In this document: positions 27,012-36,304 of the stretch, in pieces | Position numbering within the stretch: the stretch's first letter is position 1 | How the letters are laid out: every line of letters begins with the position of its first letter | DNA from: Ulvibacter algarum | Lineage (GTDB): Bacteria > Bacteroidota > Bacteroidia > Flavobacteriales > Flavobacteriaceae | Assembly (NCBI GenBank): GCA_947488905.1 | Contig: CANLBJ010000002.1 | Location: forward strand, 186,001 to 250,000 | Direction: 5' to 3' | DNA length: 64,000 bases | Program-made: the position numbers and the translations under genes | Notes under the pieces: model-generated | What the model was told of the DNA's origin: nothing | Seen by the model: only the letters and a program-made list of their open reading frames with translations | The model's database searches: none

Positions 27012-27230
27012 TTACAAGACAAGACAAGCCCAGCAAACTAAAATACCTACAATGATACAGATAATTCCTATCCCTAAATGCATTTCTTGTTGATAATCCT
27101 TTTCAAAAAAGGATGTTTGAGAATCATACAAAAGCCCAATTCCTCCTATGATAGGTGCTAAGCCAGCAGAAGCGTAAAGCATAATCTGGATGGTGATCCA
27201 AACACGTTCTAGTTTATTAGTCAAGTTCAT
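27012..27230 (-). CDS. Small two-helix membrane protein
   Basis: The protein has 72 aa and two hydrophobic segments (IMLYASAGLAPIIGGIGLLY; IGIICIIVGILVCWACLVL). The ATG lies inside the last codons of rmuC (14-base overlap), so it is almost certainly translated from the rmuC transcript. The family is not recognised. A link to RmuC function is possible only by position. Confidence 0.7.
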   Translation of the reverse strand: MNLTNKLERVWITIQIMLYASAGLAPIIGGIGLLYDSQTSFFEKDYQQEMHLGIGIICIIVGILVCWACLVL

Positions 27231-28611
27231 TCTCTTCTGCTCGCTTTATTATTTTTTCTGGCAAAGATTTTTTAGCTTTCGCTCCCATCTTTTTCAATTT
27301 CTCTACACTAGTAATAAGGTTTCCGCGACCTTCAAATAGTTTATTCATTGCGCTAGAGTAATCTAGCTTAGCATCATCCATTTTTTTACCTACGCTTGTT
27401 AGGTCTTTGATAAGGCCTTCAAATTTGTCATACAATGCTCCAGCTTGTCTAGAAATCTCTATTGCATTGCGTTGTTGCTTCTCATTATTCCACATCGTGT
27501 CTATAGTACGTAAAGTGGCTAATAAGGTTGAAGGAGTTACAATTATTATATTTTGCTCAAAGGCTTTATTGTAAATACTAGGGTCTTTATTTATGGCTAT
27601 TGCAAATGCAGGCTCAATAGGGACAAAAAGCAACACAAAATCTGGACTTTCCATCTCATAGAGGTCGTGATAGTTTTTCTCACTTAATTGATCTACGTGG
27701 CGCTTTAGTGAAGCAAGGTGCTCGTTTAAGTGACGTGGTTGTAATTCTTCATCTTCTTCATTAACAAAACGTTCATAAGCTACAAGAGACACTTTACTAT
27801 CTATCACCATACGCTTGTTGTCTGGTAAGTGAATCACCACATCTGGCAACACTCTTTTGCCTTCTGCAGTAGTAAAACTTTGTTGTACAAAATACTCACG
27901 GTCCTTTTCAAGCCCACTCTTTTCTAGTACTTTCTCTAGTACGAGTTCGCCCCAGTTGCCTTGTATTTTACTATCTCCTTTGAGTGCTTTAGTTAAGTTT
28001 GTCGCCTCTTTACTCATTTGCTCATTGAGTTCTTTAAGACCAATAATCTGCTGGCGCAACATCGCTTGTCCTGTGAGGCTTTCTTTGTGTGTATCATCAA
28101 CGCGCTTCTCAAACTTCTCTATTTTTTCTTGAAGAGGTTTTAAGATAACATCTATGTTTTCCTTGTTCTGTTTTGTGAATTTCTCAGATTTGTTATCTAA
28201 AATTTTATTTGCAAGGTTTTCAAATTCTGTAGTAAACTTCTCTTGTAATTTTTCAACTTCATTGCGTTCTACTTTGAGTTTCTCTTCTAGGTTTTCAATA
28301 ATGCCATTGCGTTTGGTAAGCTCTAGATTTAGATAGTCTTTTTCTTTTCTAATGTTTTCACGTTCTAAAACTACATTTTCATATTGAACGCTAAATTTTT
28401 CTTCCTGTAAAGATGCTCTATTTGCTAATGCTCTTAGTTTTTCTTCATGTTCTTTAGCCAATCTTTGCTGGTTTAATTCTTGCTGTTGAAGACGTTCGTT
28501 AAGCGCGCTCGATTCTGCCTTTTGTTTTAGCTTAGCTATGAGGTGTCCGATTATTACGCCAATTATTAAGGCGATAATGGCTAGTATAAAATAGATGATG
28601 GTTTGATTCAC
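27217..28611 (-). CDS. rmuC: DNA recombination protein RmuC
   Basis: RmuC limits inversions at short inverted repeats and is thought to be a nuclease-like factor. The 464-aa protein has an N-terminal TM helix (residues of about 4-20). A long coiled coil rich in Glu/Lys/Gln reaches about residue 215. The RmuC domain starts at about 217 (GNWGELVLEKVLEKSGLEKD) with PDVVIHLPDNKRMVIDSKVS, VLLFVPIEPAF and the TLLATLRTI segment. It starts with GTG at 28611; an overlapping ATG is out of frame. It leads an operon with the 72-aa membrane protein. Confidence 0.92.
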   Translation of the reverse strand: MNQTIIYFILAIIALIIGVIIGHLIAKLKQKAESSALNERLQQQELNQQRLAKEHEEKLRALANRASLQEEKFSVQYENVVLERENIRKEKDYLNLELTKRNGIIENLEEKLKVERNEVEKLQEKFTTEFENLANKILDNKSEKFTKQNKENIDVILKPLQEKIEKFEKRVDDTHKESLTGQAMLRQQIIGLKELNEQMSKEATNLTKALKGDSKIQGNWGELVLEKVLEKSGLEKDREYFVQQSFTTAEGKRVLPDVVIHLPDNKRMVIDSKVSLVAYERFVNEEDEELQPRHLNEHLASLKRHVDQLSEKNYHDLYEMESPDFVLLFVPIEPAFAIAINKDPSIYNKAFEQNIIIVTPSTLLATLRTIDTMWNNEKQQRNAIEISRQAGALYDKFEGLIKDLTSVGKKMDDAKLDYSSAMNKLFEGRGNLITSVEKLKKMGAKAKKSLPEKIIKRAEENELD

Positions 28612-28709
28612 ATTGTTAAAATTGGTTAGACACTACTATTTTATTGCTTAGCGTATGTGGTAAAACATAAAGATACAAATCAATAAAAAAGTAACCCAAC
28701 TATAAATAA

Positions 28710-29504
28710 TTAATTATTAACACGAAACTGCATGGTCTCTATATCAAAATCAATTGTATTACTAGGAAAAAGGGTGTTAAAAACACCTTGTTTGGCTAGG
28801 GCAGTGGGCGTGTCAAAAGAAACGGTATCTTTTTGTAGCACCAGCATTTTGTCTACTAATGTGAGTGCAATCCCAATTTCGTGCGTAGAGAACAGTATGG
28901 TTTTTCCTTCAGTTTTTGTGAGACGTTTTAGCAATTTAAGCACATAAGCTCTGTGATACAAATCTAAGTGAGAGGTAGGCTCATCAAGTATAATGATGGG
29001 GGTGTCTTGCGCTAAAGCTCTTGCAATTAAAACCCGTTGTAACTCTCCGTCACTCAATTCAAAACATTTTTTATGTTGTAAATCTGTTGTCTCTGTGATG
29101 GCAATCGCATTATTTACCGCGGTTTTATCTTCTTGTGTTAGCACTCCCAGCCAGTTTGTATAGGGTTGTCGTCCTAACGCAATAAGTTCGTATACAGTTA
29201 GGTTTTTTGAAGCAGGAGTTTCTGTAAGTACCACACTTATTTGTGAAGCTAATGCGGCTGGTGATAAGCTTTTTATTTCAACTTCGGAAACTTTAATACT
29301 CCCAGAAATAGGCTTTTCTATTCCAGTAAGGGTACGAATCAAAGTAGATTTTCCTATTCCGTTAGGACCCACTAAGGCGATGAGCTCTCCTTTTGTGGAG
29401 GAAAAGTTAATTTTTTCAGCAATTATTATTTCCTTCTTTTTTGAAGTATAACCAATGCTTACATCTTGGACTGTAATACGAGTATGTGATTTTTCCGAAG
29501 CCAT
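28710..29504 (-). CDS. ABC transporter ATPase for cobalamin/siderophore-type import (BtuD/FecE-like)
   Basis: The cytoplasmic ATPase of a type II importer, 264 aa. It has Walker A GPNGIGKST at about residue 43, the Q-loop near VVLTETPAS, the signature LSDGELQRVLIARAL, Walker B IIILDEPTSHLD and the switch His in FSTHEIG. Its ATG overlaps the stop of the permease gene (TAATG), so the two are coupled. Together with the permease and the binding lipoprotein upstream it forms a complete importer. The divergent riboswitch-controlled receptor locus argues for cobalamin as substrate; heme or siderophore remains possible on sequence alone. Confidence 0.88.
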   Translation of the reverse strand: MASEKSHTRITVQDVSIGYTSKKKEIIIAEKINFSSTKGELIALVGPNGIGKSTLIRTLTGIEKPISGSIKVSEVEIKSLSPAALASQISVVLTETPASKNLTVYELIALGRQPYTNWLGVLTQEDKTAVNNAIAITETTDLQHKKCFELSDGELQRVLIARALAQDTPIIILDEPTSHLDLYHRAYVLKLLKRLTKTEGKTILFSTHEIGIALTLVDKMLVLQKDTVSFDTPTALAKQGVFNTLFPSNTIDFDIETMQFRVNN

Positions 29505-30538
29505 TAAAATAAGAGTTTACGTTTTCTTATTAATAACCAAATGACAACAGGAGCACCAATAATACTTGTAATTGCGTTGATGGGTAATGAATATTCGCTA
29601 AAGGGTATTTGTGCAATTGTATCACATACAAGCAGTAATATTGCACCCATTAGTGTGACTGCTGGTATTAAAACAAGATGGTTAGAAGACTTTATGATCT
29701 GGCGTGTAAGGTGTGGTACAGCAAGACCAACAAAGGCTATAGGGCCAGCAAATGCAGTGATGCTTCCGGCAAGTATGCTGGTAGCTATTATGATAAACAG
29801 GGTTTGTTTTTTTATATTTATCCCCATTGATTTTGCATAGTTTTCTCCCAATAGTAATGCATTTAAAGATTTTGAAGTGGCAAGCGCGATTATTAATCCT
29901 GCGATAAAACAACTGACTAAAATAAAAATACCTGTCCAAGATTGGTTTCCTAAGCTACCTAAAGACCAGAAAATATATTGCTGTAATTGCTCTGCGCTGC
30001 TAAAATATGATAGTACGCCAACAACTGCTGCGGTCACACTACCAAACATTAACCCGATAATTAAAATTGCCATCGTGTCTTTTACTTTTATAGTCATTGC
30101 AAGCACAGCAATTAATACTAAAAAACTACCTAAAGCAGCAGCAATTACAAGACTCCAACTATTGCCTAATAACATCCCAAAAATGCCACCAAATGCTCCC
30201 GCGCCAAGAATTAACAAAGCAACTCCCAGACTTGCTCCACTACTTAAGCCAAGTACAAATGGACCTGCAAGAGGGTTTCTAAAAACAGTTTGCATTAATA
30301 ATCCAGAAATCGCAAGACCACCACCTGCTGTAATTGCTGTAATTGCTTTTGGTATTCGATACTCAAAGAGAATTAAATTCCAAGCTGTTTTTTCTGTAGC
30401 CCCTGTTAATAAACCACTGGCTACTTCTTGAAAAGGAATATAAACAGAACCCAAACTTACATTAATGAAAAACGCCACAATAGTTAGCAAAGCCAACAAT
30501 AGCAGGGGTTTTTTATAAGATGCTTGGTGGGTCGTCAT
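29504..30538 (-). CDS. FecCD/BtuC family permease
   Basis: This inner-membrane permease (344 aa, about ten TM helices) belongs to the family that moves cobalamin, heme or ferric siderophores. Family motifs are EYRIPKAITAITAGGGLAIS, then LMQTVFRNPLAGPFVLGLSSG and GPIAFVGLAVPHLTRQI near residue 260. It sits between the binding lipoprotein (65 bases upstream) and the ATPase (overlapping). The substrate is inferred from the neighbouring cobalamin riboswitch locus. Confidence 0.9.
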   Translation of the reverse strand: MTTHQASYKKPLLLLALLTIVAFFINVSLGSVYIPFQEVASGLLTGATEKTAWNLILFEYRIPKAITAITAGGGLAISGLLMQTVFRNPLAGPFVLGLSSGASLGVALLILGAGAFGGIFGMLLGNSWSLVIAAALGSFLVLIAVLAMTIKVKDTMAILIIGLMFGSVTAAVVGVLSYFSSAEQLQQYIFWSLGSLGNQSWTGIFILVSCFIAGLIIALATSKSLNALLLGENYAKSMGINIKKQTLFIIIATSILAGSITAFAGPIAFVGLAVPHLTRQIIKSSNHLVLIPAVTLMGAILLLVCDTIAQIPFSEYSLPINAITSIIGAPVVIWLLIRKRKLLF

Positions 30539-30603
30539 TTTAATTAGTTCTTGGTTTTAATTTTATTTTTTAGTTGTACTTCAACAAGCTTAGTGTGATA
30601 GTA

Positions 30604-31752
30604 CTAAATCTTACTAAAAAAATAAAGTTTGTGTTCTGGTAATAATTCTGGATGTAATATTTTGATAATATCTTTTAATACAATATCAGGTCTATTAGGG
30701 GCTAGTTCATAATAAATTACCCCCCCTGTAGCTCCTGTTTTGTTAGTGAAATTGTAAATATTGTCATTTTTAAAAGCGTCAAATTGGGTGTACATATTGT
30801 GCATTTCTGCCATTTGTTCTGTGCTTTTAAACTGTCCTGGACTAATCCATATTTGTGCGTTTTGTCCTTTAACTAAAACAGATTCTAGATTAAGAGCTAT
30901 ACTTCCGGTTCCTTCTGAGTCTGCCCATAAATAAGCGCCGTTTGCATCTGCTATAAATTGAGCAGCCCAGCTATCTCCTTGTGGCATATACCAAACATCT
31001 TTATACATAGCACCGCTTAATACTGTTGGTGTTGTAGTAGCCGTTTTTGCTATCTCTTGTGCAGAAAGATAATTTCTTTCTATTTCAGAAAAAATACTGT
31101 CTGCTTCTTTTTCTTTACCGTAGAGAGCTCCAAAAAACTTAATCCATTCTGCCTTGCCTAATGGGTGTTTCTCTGTCCAGTCTGCGTTATATAGTACAGG
31201 AGTTCCTAACTTTTCTATAGTATTAAAAGTAGGGTTGTTACCGTCTATACCATAACCAATAACGGCTTGCGGGTTTAGGTCAATAAGTACTTCTGTATTA
31301 ATAGATTCATTTTTGCCTATTTCTTTAATTTTTCCTTCTTGAATGAGCTGTCTTGTTTTTACAGATGAAATGTAATCAAGACTAGGGAAACCGATAAGAG
31401 TTTCTTCTACACCAAGCATTTCTAATGACGGGATATGCGTAGTAGAAGTAACTACTACTTGTTTAAGAGGTACTTTAATAACGGCATCAAATTGACCTTT
31501 TAAACTTGTAACCGAAGCATCATCTTTAACTAACGCATAGGTAAAAGTTTGGTCTGCTTCTGGCCAAGGATTTGTGATTGTGATAAGCGTGAGGTTGCCT
31601 GTGGTTTCTACAGTAAAGCCTTTTGCATAGGCAATAGGAGTTTGTACTGATGACTCAATTTTAAGACTTGGATTCTGTTCTTTACACCCCGTTATTGTAG
31701 TAAACAATAATAGTACAAGGGATAATCTCCAGAAAATTTTGGTACAAAACAT
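30604..31752 (-). CDS. Periplasmic-binding lipoprotein of the cobalamin/iron-complex ABC importer (BtuF-like)
   Basis: The 382-aa class III solute-binding protein has a lipobox LLFTTITGC. TSTTHIPSLEMLGVEETLIG, VLIDLNPQAVIGYG and PNRPDIVLKDIIKILHPELL are typical of the TroA-like fold used for B12 and siderophores. The longer frame begins at a TTG (31776) that is part of the TACCTTTG promoter box. I therefore start at the ATG at 31752, 21 bases past the box. It is the first gene of the importer operon and diverges from the riboswitch-controlled receptor. No riboswitch precedes this operon. Confidence 0.88.
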   Translation of the reverse strand: MFCTKIFWRLSLVLLLFTTITGCKEQNPSLKIESSVQTPIAYAKGFTVETTGNLTLITITNPWPEADQTFTYALVKDDASVTSLKGQFDAVIKVPLKQVVVTSTTHIPSLEMLGVEETLIGFPSLDYISSVKTRQLIQEGKIKEIGKNESINTEVLIDLNPQAVIGYGIDGNNPTFNTIEKLGTPVLYNADWTEKHPLGKAEWIKFFGALYGKEKEADSIFSEIERNYLSAQEIAKTATTTPTVLSGAMYKDVWYMPQGDSWAAQFIADANGAYLWADSEGTGSIALNLESVLVKGQNAQIWISPGQFKSTEQMAEMHNMYTQFDAFKNDNIYNFTNKTGATGGVIYYELAPNRPDIVLKDIIKILHPELLPEHKLYFFSKI

Positions 31753-31773
31753 AAAAATCGTTTTTAACAATCG

Positions 31774-31781
31774 CAAAGGTA
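31774..31781 (-). promoter_or_regulatory. Promoter -7 box of the BtuF-BtuC-BtuD-type operon
   Basis: The minus strand reads TACCTTTG, exact TAnnTTTG. The TTG inside it is the apparent first codon of the longest frame, which is evidence against that start. Confidence 0.65.
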
Positions 31782-31833
31782 AACGTTATATAGTTTAAAC
31801 TAAAAGTGTGGTGTGGTATATATTAATATGTCG

Positions 31834-31841
31834 TACTTTTG
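31834..31841 (+). promoter_or_regulatory. Promoter -7 box upstream of the cobalamin riboswitch
   Basis: TACTTTTG matches TAnnTTTG. Transcription from here would start just before the aptamer at about 31848, so the whole riboswitch would be in the leader. Confidence 0.6.
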
Positions 31842-31847
31842 CACCAG

Positions 31848-32016
31848 ATTTTAGGTGAACACACATGTGTTCTTAAAAGGGAAACGGGTGTAAAACCCGT
31901 GCTGTTCCCGCAACTGTAAGTCGGTTTACGTTATGTAAACAAGTGATTCTACAACCACTGTACGCCTAGGCGCACGGGAAGGTGTCACGAGACAAGCCAG
32001 GAGACCTGCCCAAGAT
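31848..32016 (+). promoter_or_regulatory. Cobalamin riboswitch (B12 element)
   Basis: The B12 box GCCAGGAGACCTGCC is at 31996-32010. Upstream are the other class hallmarks: GGTGAACAC at the 5' edge, the AAGGGAA...GGGTGTAAAACCC stem, and GCTGTTCCCGCAACTGTAA. Between aptamer and start codon I see no U-tract terminator. A short GCTTT/AAAGC hairpin (32038-32054) ends 9 bases before the ATG, which favours control of translation. It should switch off the receptor and downstream surface proteins when cobalamin is plentiful. Confidence 0.95.
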
Positions 32017-32063
32017 CTTTATTAATTTAACACTGTGGCTTTCGGGTAAAAAGCTTTGCGTTT

Positions 32064-33899
32064 ATGAAACTATTTGTGTGCTTTTTATTTTTTAGCATTT
32101 GTATTTCTCATGCTAGCTTTTCTCAAACCGATACTGTTAATGTATTAGGGGAGGTACTGCTGTCTGCTAAACAAATAAAAGATTCTGTTTATACCACAAA
32201 TGTTTTAGTCTTAAAGGATAGTGTGCTTCGTTTAAGCCAGCCCTCACTTACCAATTTACTTAACTTTAATAGCACTGTTTACTTAAAAGAAAACGGATTA
32301 GGTATGGTTTCTTCTCCATCCTTTAGAGGTACTACGGCTTCTCAAACCGCGGTATTATGGAACGGAATTAATATTAACTCACAAACTACTGGACAGACAG
32401 ATTTTAATACAATAAACACACGTGGTTTTAATAGTATTGAGGTTACCCCAGGAGGGGGTAGTGTTGCTAGCGGTAGTGGGGCGATAGGAGGGAGCATAAA
32501 TCTGGTAAATACACTCAAGTATCAAACAGGTTTTGCAAACCAATTATTTGTTAATTATGGAGCGTTTAATACTTATGGTATTGATAATCAAACTCAATAT
32601 GCCACAGATAATACGAGTTTAAGTTTAGGCCTTTCTAGAAATGAATCTGACAATGATTATCCATATCCTAATACAGATCGTAAAAATGAAAACGGACAAT
32701 TTAATAATACCAATGTCAGTTTAGCTTCGGGTTTTAAACTAAACAAAAAGAACACTTTAAATATTTATGCAAATATCTATAAGGGTAGACGTAACTTTTC
32801 ATTGCCTACTCCAAATGCCCTAAAAACCAAGTATACAGATTTTAATACACGCTCATTAATAGCCTGGAAAAGTACATTTGGAGCAATGGCTTCAAACCTG
32901 AAGATGGCTGTCACTACAGAAGAGTATAAATATTTTGCAAATATAGATAGTGATTTTTTTACCTCCGGAAATGTTCAGAATTTTATTGCTCACTATGATT
33001 TAGACTATTCTTTTTCTCCTAAAATAGTAGTGACTGCAGGTGCGCAATACACACATAATGATGGTCGTGGTTCTAACATTACTTCGGCAACTCGCAATCT
33101 TGCTGCAGCAACCTTAAGTTTAAAACATAAGGTTTCTTCTTCATTTTTATATGAAATAGGTTTAAGACAAGAAACTAATGAAGATTTTGGAAATCCTTTA
33201 TTATATTCTGCTGGTATACGTTATGTAGTTTCTCCATTGTATCAGTTTAAAATAAACACTTCAAAAAACTTTAGAATCCCTACTTATAATGATTTATACT
33301 GGACAGGTTTAGGTAACCCAAATCTAAAACCAGAAACATCTTATCAAGGTGAGATGAGTCATATCTTATCTTATAAAAAAGCGTCACTCACGGTTACAGG
33401 GTATTATAATCAAGTCACAGATTTATTGCGATACGTGCCAGGTATTGATGGTGTTTTTAGACCAGAAAACACAAATAGTGTTGCCATTTATGGACTAGAG
33501 AGTGTTTTTAGTTATGAAAAGAAAATGGGCAATCATGCAATGACGGTTAATGCTACGTATGCATATACAGTGTCTGAAAATAAAGAAACTCAAAAACAAC
33601 TTATTTACGTTCCTTTTCACAAGTTTACGATGGCTTTAGGCTACCGCTATAAAAAGATTAATGCGTATTATCAATATCTCAATAACGGAGAGGTTTTTAC
33701 CACTTCAGATAATACTACGCTAGACATTTTAGACAGTTATATGGTTGCAAATCTTGGAGCAGAATATAACTTCGGAAAAGTCAATAATTTTAAAATAGGT
33801 GCACAAATATTAAACTTATGGAACGAAGATTATGAAAGCGTTCTCAATAGACCGCTGCCAGGTCGCAATCTTAACGTGTATCTTAATATTACTATTTAA
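32064..33899 (+). CDS. TonB-dependent outer-membrane receptor for cobalamin (BtuB-like)
   Basis: A 22-stranded outer-membrane barrel with a plug that takes up a ligand using TonB energy. Signal peptide MKLFVCFLFFSICISHASFS; no carboxypeptidase-regulatory domain. The plug (residues of about 40-150) has SPSFRGTTASQTAVLWNGIN and GSGAIGGSINLVN. The barrel ends LPGRNLNVYLNITI. At 611 aa it matches BtuB in size and is shorter than SusC-type receptors. The cobalamin riboswitch directly upstream fixes the likely ligand as cobalamin or another corrinoid. The next gene follows after 2 bases. Confidence 0.92.
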   Translation: MKLFVCFLFFSICISHASFSQTDTVNVLGEVLLSAKQIKDSVYTTNVLVLKDSVLRLSQPSLTNLLNFNSTVYLKENGLGMVSSPSFRGTTASQTAVLWNGININSQTTGQTDFNTINTRGFNSIEVTPGGGSVASGSGAIGGSINLVNTLKYQTGFANQLFVNYGAFNTYGIDNQTQYATDNTSLSLGLSRNESDNDYPYPNTDRKNENGQFNNTNVSLASGFKLNKKNTLNIYANIYKGRRNFSLPTPNALKTKYTDFNTRSLIAWKSTFGAMASNLKMAVTTEEYKYFANIDSDFFTSGNVQNFIAHYDLDYSFSPKIVVTAGAQYTHNDGRGSNITSATRNLAAATLSLKHKVSSSFLYEIGLRQETNEDFGNPLLYSAGIRYVVSPLYQFKINTSKNFRIPTYNDLYWTGLGNPNLKPETSYQGEMSHILSYKKASLTVTGYYNQVTDLLRYVPGIDGVFRPENTNSVAIYGLESVFSYEKKMGNHAMTVNATYAYTVSENKETQKQLIYVPFHKFTMALGYRYKKINAYYQYLNNGEVFTTSDNTTLDILDSYMVANLGAEYNFGKVNNFKIGAQILNLWNEDYESVLNRPLPGRNLNVYLNITI

Positions 33900-33901
33900 T
33901 T

Positions 33902-34987
33902 ATGAAAAAGTCAATTTTTAAACATTCGTTATTACTCTTACTTACTTGGCTTGCAGTGCTCTCTTGTACTAGTGATGACCGCGAAGACCCTGTTCAAGAT
34001 CCACCTGTGTCAGGTGACTATAGTCAAGGTCTTTTTATTTTAAATGAAGGCGGGTTTGGATCTTCAAATGCCTCCGTTTCATTTTTAGATAATGACGGGC
34101 AAGTATACAACGGTATTTTTTCTGAGGTTAATAATAGAAGTCTAGGTGATACAGCACAAAGTATTGGTTTTTATGAAGACAACGGGTATGTTATAGTAAA
34201 CAACTCTTCTACGGTAGAGGTGGTAAACCGTTATACTTTTAATAGTGTAGCAACTGTGACTTCACAAATTGTAAATCCTCGTTTTATCTCTTTTAGTGGT
34301 AACAACGGTTTTATCACAAACTGGGGTGACCCTAATGATACAAATGATGATTACGTTGCCGTACTCAATCTAGCAACAAACCTTGTAGAGTCAAAAATTA
34401 TGGTTGCAGAAGGTCCAGAAAAAATGGTCATCAATAACGGAAAATTATACGTCGCTCATAAAGGAGGTTACGGTTATGGTAATACAATTACAGTAATAGA
34501 TATAGCAACACAACTTGTGGAGTCTAGTATTGATGTAGCAGATGTCCCAACAGGAATGGTAATCGCTAATGATTTTTTATATGTATTGTGTGCTGGTAAA
34601 GCTCCTTTTACACAAGATGAAACCACAGGAAAATTGTATAAGATTAATGCAAGCACAAATGTAGTTGAAGCATCACTTGATTTTCCTGAAGGTGTACACC
34701 CTAGTTTTTTAGAAATAGATAATACTATTTTATACTATACACAAGGGAGTGCTGTGTATGCAACACCAATAAATAATTTTCAACTTCCTAGTTCGCCAAT
34801 TATAGAACCTACTACAGACGGTCTAGAGATTCTTTATGGTTTTACTGTTACAGATGGCTTAATTTATATGGCAGATGCAAAAGATTATTCATCAAATGGT
34901 AAAACTTTTATTTACAATATTAATGGAGCATTACAGCAACAATTTACAGTGGCTATAATTCCAAATTCTTTTTATTTCAACAATTAA
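33902..34987 (+). CDS. BtuG-like surface beta-propeller lipoprotein (DUF5074/YVTN)
   Basis: The 361-aa lipoprotein (LLTWLAVLSC) has repeated propeller blades: ASVSFLDNDGQVYNG, STVEVVNRYTFNSVATV, DYVAVLNLATNLVESKIMV, NTITVIDIATQLVESSIDV. This matches the YVTN/DUF5074 propellers that in Bacteroides (BtuG) bind cobalamin with extreme affinity and cap BtuB. Here the gene directly follows the BtuB-like receptor under the same riboswitch. I infer that it is the B12-capturing lid; binding residues cannot be judged by eye. The acidic segment TSDDREDP after the lipid Cys suggests surface export. Confidence 0.85.
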   Translation: MKKSIFKHSLLLLLTWLAVLSCTSDDREDPVQDPPVSGDYSQGLFILNEGGFGSSNASVSFLDNDGQVYNGIFSEVNNRSLGDTAQSIGFYEDNGYVIVNNSSTVEVVNRYTFNSVATVTSQIVNPRFISFSGNNGFITNWGDPNDTNDDYVAVLNLATNLVESKIMVAEGPEKMVINNGKLYVAHKGGYGYGNTITVIDIATQLVESSIDVADVPTGMVIANDFLYVLCAGKAPFTQDETTGKLYKINASTNVVEASLDFPEGVHPSFLEIDNTILYYTQGSAVYATPINNFQLPSSPIIEPTTDGLEILYGFTVTDGLIYMADAKDYSSNGKTFIYNINGALQQQFTVAIIPNSFYFNN

Positions 34988-35011
34988 TACATACTTATAA
35001 ATACAAACTAA

Positions 35012-36304
35012 ATGAAAAATTATTACAAAAAATCAATTGCAATTATTGCCGGACTCTTATGTTCATTAACCTCTTTTTCTCAAGATTTTACAGAAGGTGT
35101 TTTTGTGCTTAATGAAGGTTTATTTGGTACTGACACAGCATCAGTATCTCATTTTAATGAAAGCAATGTACTTGAGAATGATATTTATGCTACGCAAAAT
35201 GCAGGTCTAGATTTAGGGAATACAGGACAAGGAATGGGCTTTACTGAAGATTTTACATACGTAGTATTAAATGGAACTAATGCAGTAAAAGTAATTGACA
35301 GAGCTAGTTTTGAGCTAGTGACTACCATTACAGACCAGATGGTAAACCCTCGTAATATTGCTATTTATGAAGGGAAAGGATATGTAACAAACTGGGGTGA
35401 TGGTGGCGTAGCAGATGATGATTATGTAGCGGTTATTGATCTTGCAACAAATACAGTTATTGAGACTATTTCTGTAGTTGAAGGTCCAGAAGAAATTGTA
35501 CAAAAAGGAGGTAAACTATTTGTTGCGCATCAAGGTGGTTTTAACTTTGGGAACACTGTTTCTGTAATTGATACTTCAACAAATGCAGTAGAGGTTATTT
35601 CTGTTGGCGATGTGCCTTCTGCACTTCGTATAGATGAAAACTTCTTATTTGTACTTTGTAGTGGAAAACCAAATTATGCTGATGTTGAAACAACAGGTGC
35701 TTTGGTAAAAATAGATTTGTCTTCTTTTGATAATATAGACACATTTACCTTTCCAGATATCGTACACCCTCAATTTTTAGGTTTAGATGATACAGATGTA
35801 TTTTATATGGTAGACAGTAATGTTTATAAAATGGACATTTCAGCAACTACATTACCTACTTCTCCATTTATTGATACAGCATCAGAAAACATTATGGTGC
35901 CTTATGGGTTCAATAAAATTGATGATAAATTATATATTGGTGATGCTGTTGATTTTGTTAGTGAGGGTAAAGTGTTTTTATATGAAGAAGACGGTACTTT
36001 TGTTTCAGAATCTATTGTGGGACCTTTACCTAATGGTTTTTATAAATATGAAGTAGAAGAGTTAGGCGTACAAGATATCTCAACTTCAATAATAACATTA
36101 TATCCTAATCCAACTTCAGGAAGTTTTAGTTTAACAACTACAGAAAAAGTAAACGTTACTTTGTATACTATCACTGGACAAAAGGTAAAAGAGGTAGCTT
36201 ATACTAATCAAGCTATTTCTATTGCTGGATTAAGAGCAGGGATTTATGTTGTTCAATTAGAGCAAAATGGAGCAGTAAGTACACAAAAATTAATCATCAA
36301 ATGA
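35012..36304 (+). CDS. Second BtuG-like beta-propeller, with T9SS sorting domain
   Basis: Residues of about 24-345 are clearly paralogous to the preceding gene: EGVFVLNEGLFGTDTASVSH against QGLFILNEGGFGSSNASVSF, and YVAVIDLATNTVIETISVVE against its DYVAVLNLATNLVES. Instead of a lipobox it has a plain signal (LLCSLTSFSQ) and gains a T9SS type A sorting domain at about residue 360 (LYPNPTSGSFSL ... GIYVVQLEQ). So the two copies should reach the surface by different routes. Its last codons overlap the next start by 4 bases (ATGA). Cobalamin binding is inferred from homology and the riboswitch. Confidence 0.85.
   Translation: MKNYYKKSIAIIAGLLCSLTSFSQDFTEGVFVLNEGLFGTDTASVSHFNESNVLENDIYATQNAGLDLGNTGQGMGFTEDFTYVVLNGTNAVKVIDRASFELVTTITDQMVNPRNIAIYEGKGYVTNWGDGGVADDDYVAVIDLATNTVIETISVVEGPEEIVQKGGKLFVAHQGGFNFGNTVSVIDTSTNAVEVISVGDVPSALRIDENFLFVLCSGKPNYADVETTGALVKIDLSSFDNIDTFTFPDIVHPQFLGLDDTDVFYMVDSNVYKMDISATTLPTSPFIDTASENIMVPYGFNKIDDKLYIGDAVDFVSEGKVFLYEEDGTFVSESIVGPLPNGFYKYEVEELGVQDISTSIITLYPNPTSGSFSLTTTEKVNVTLYTITGQKVKEVAYTNQAISIAGLRAGIYVVQLEQNGAVSTQKLIIK

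Noticed and set aside
32017-32063. Transcription terminator as riboswitch output
   Set aside because: The short hairpin before the ATG has no U tract; translational control fits better.
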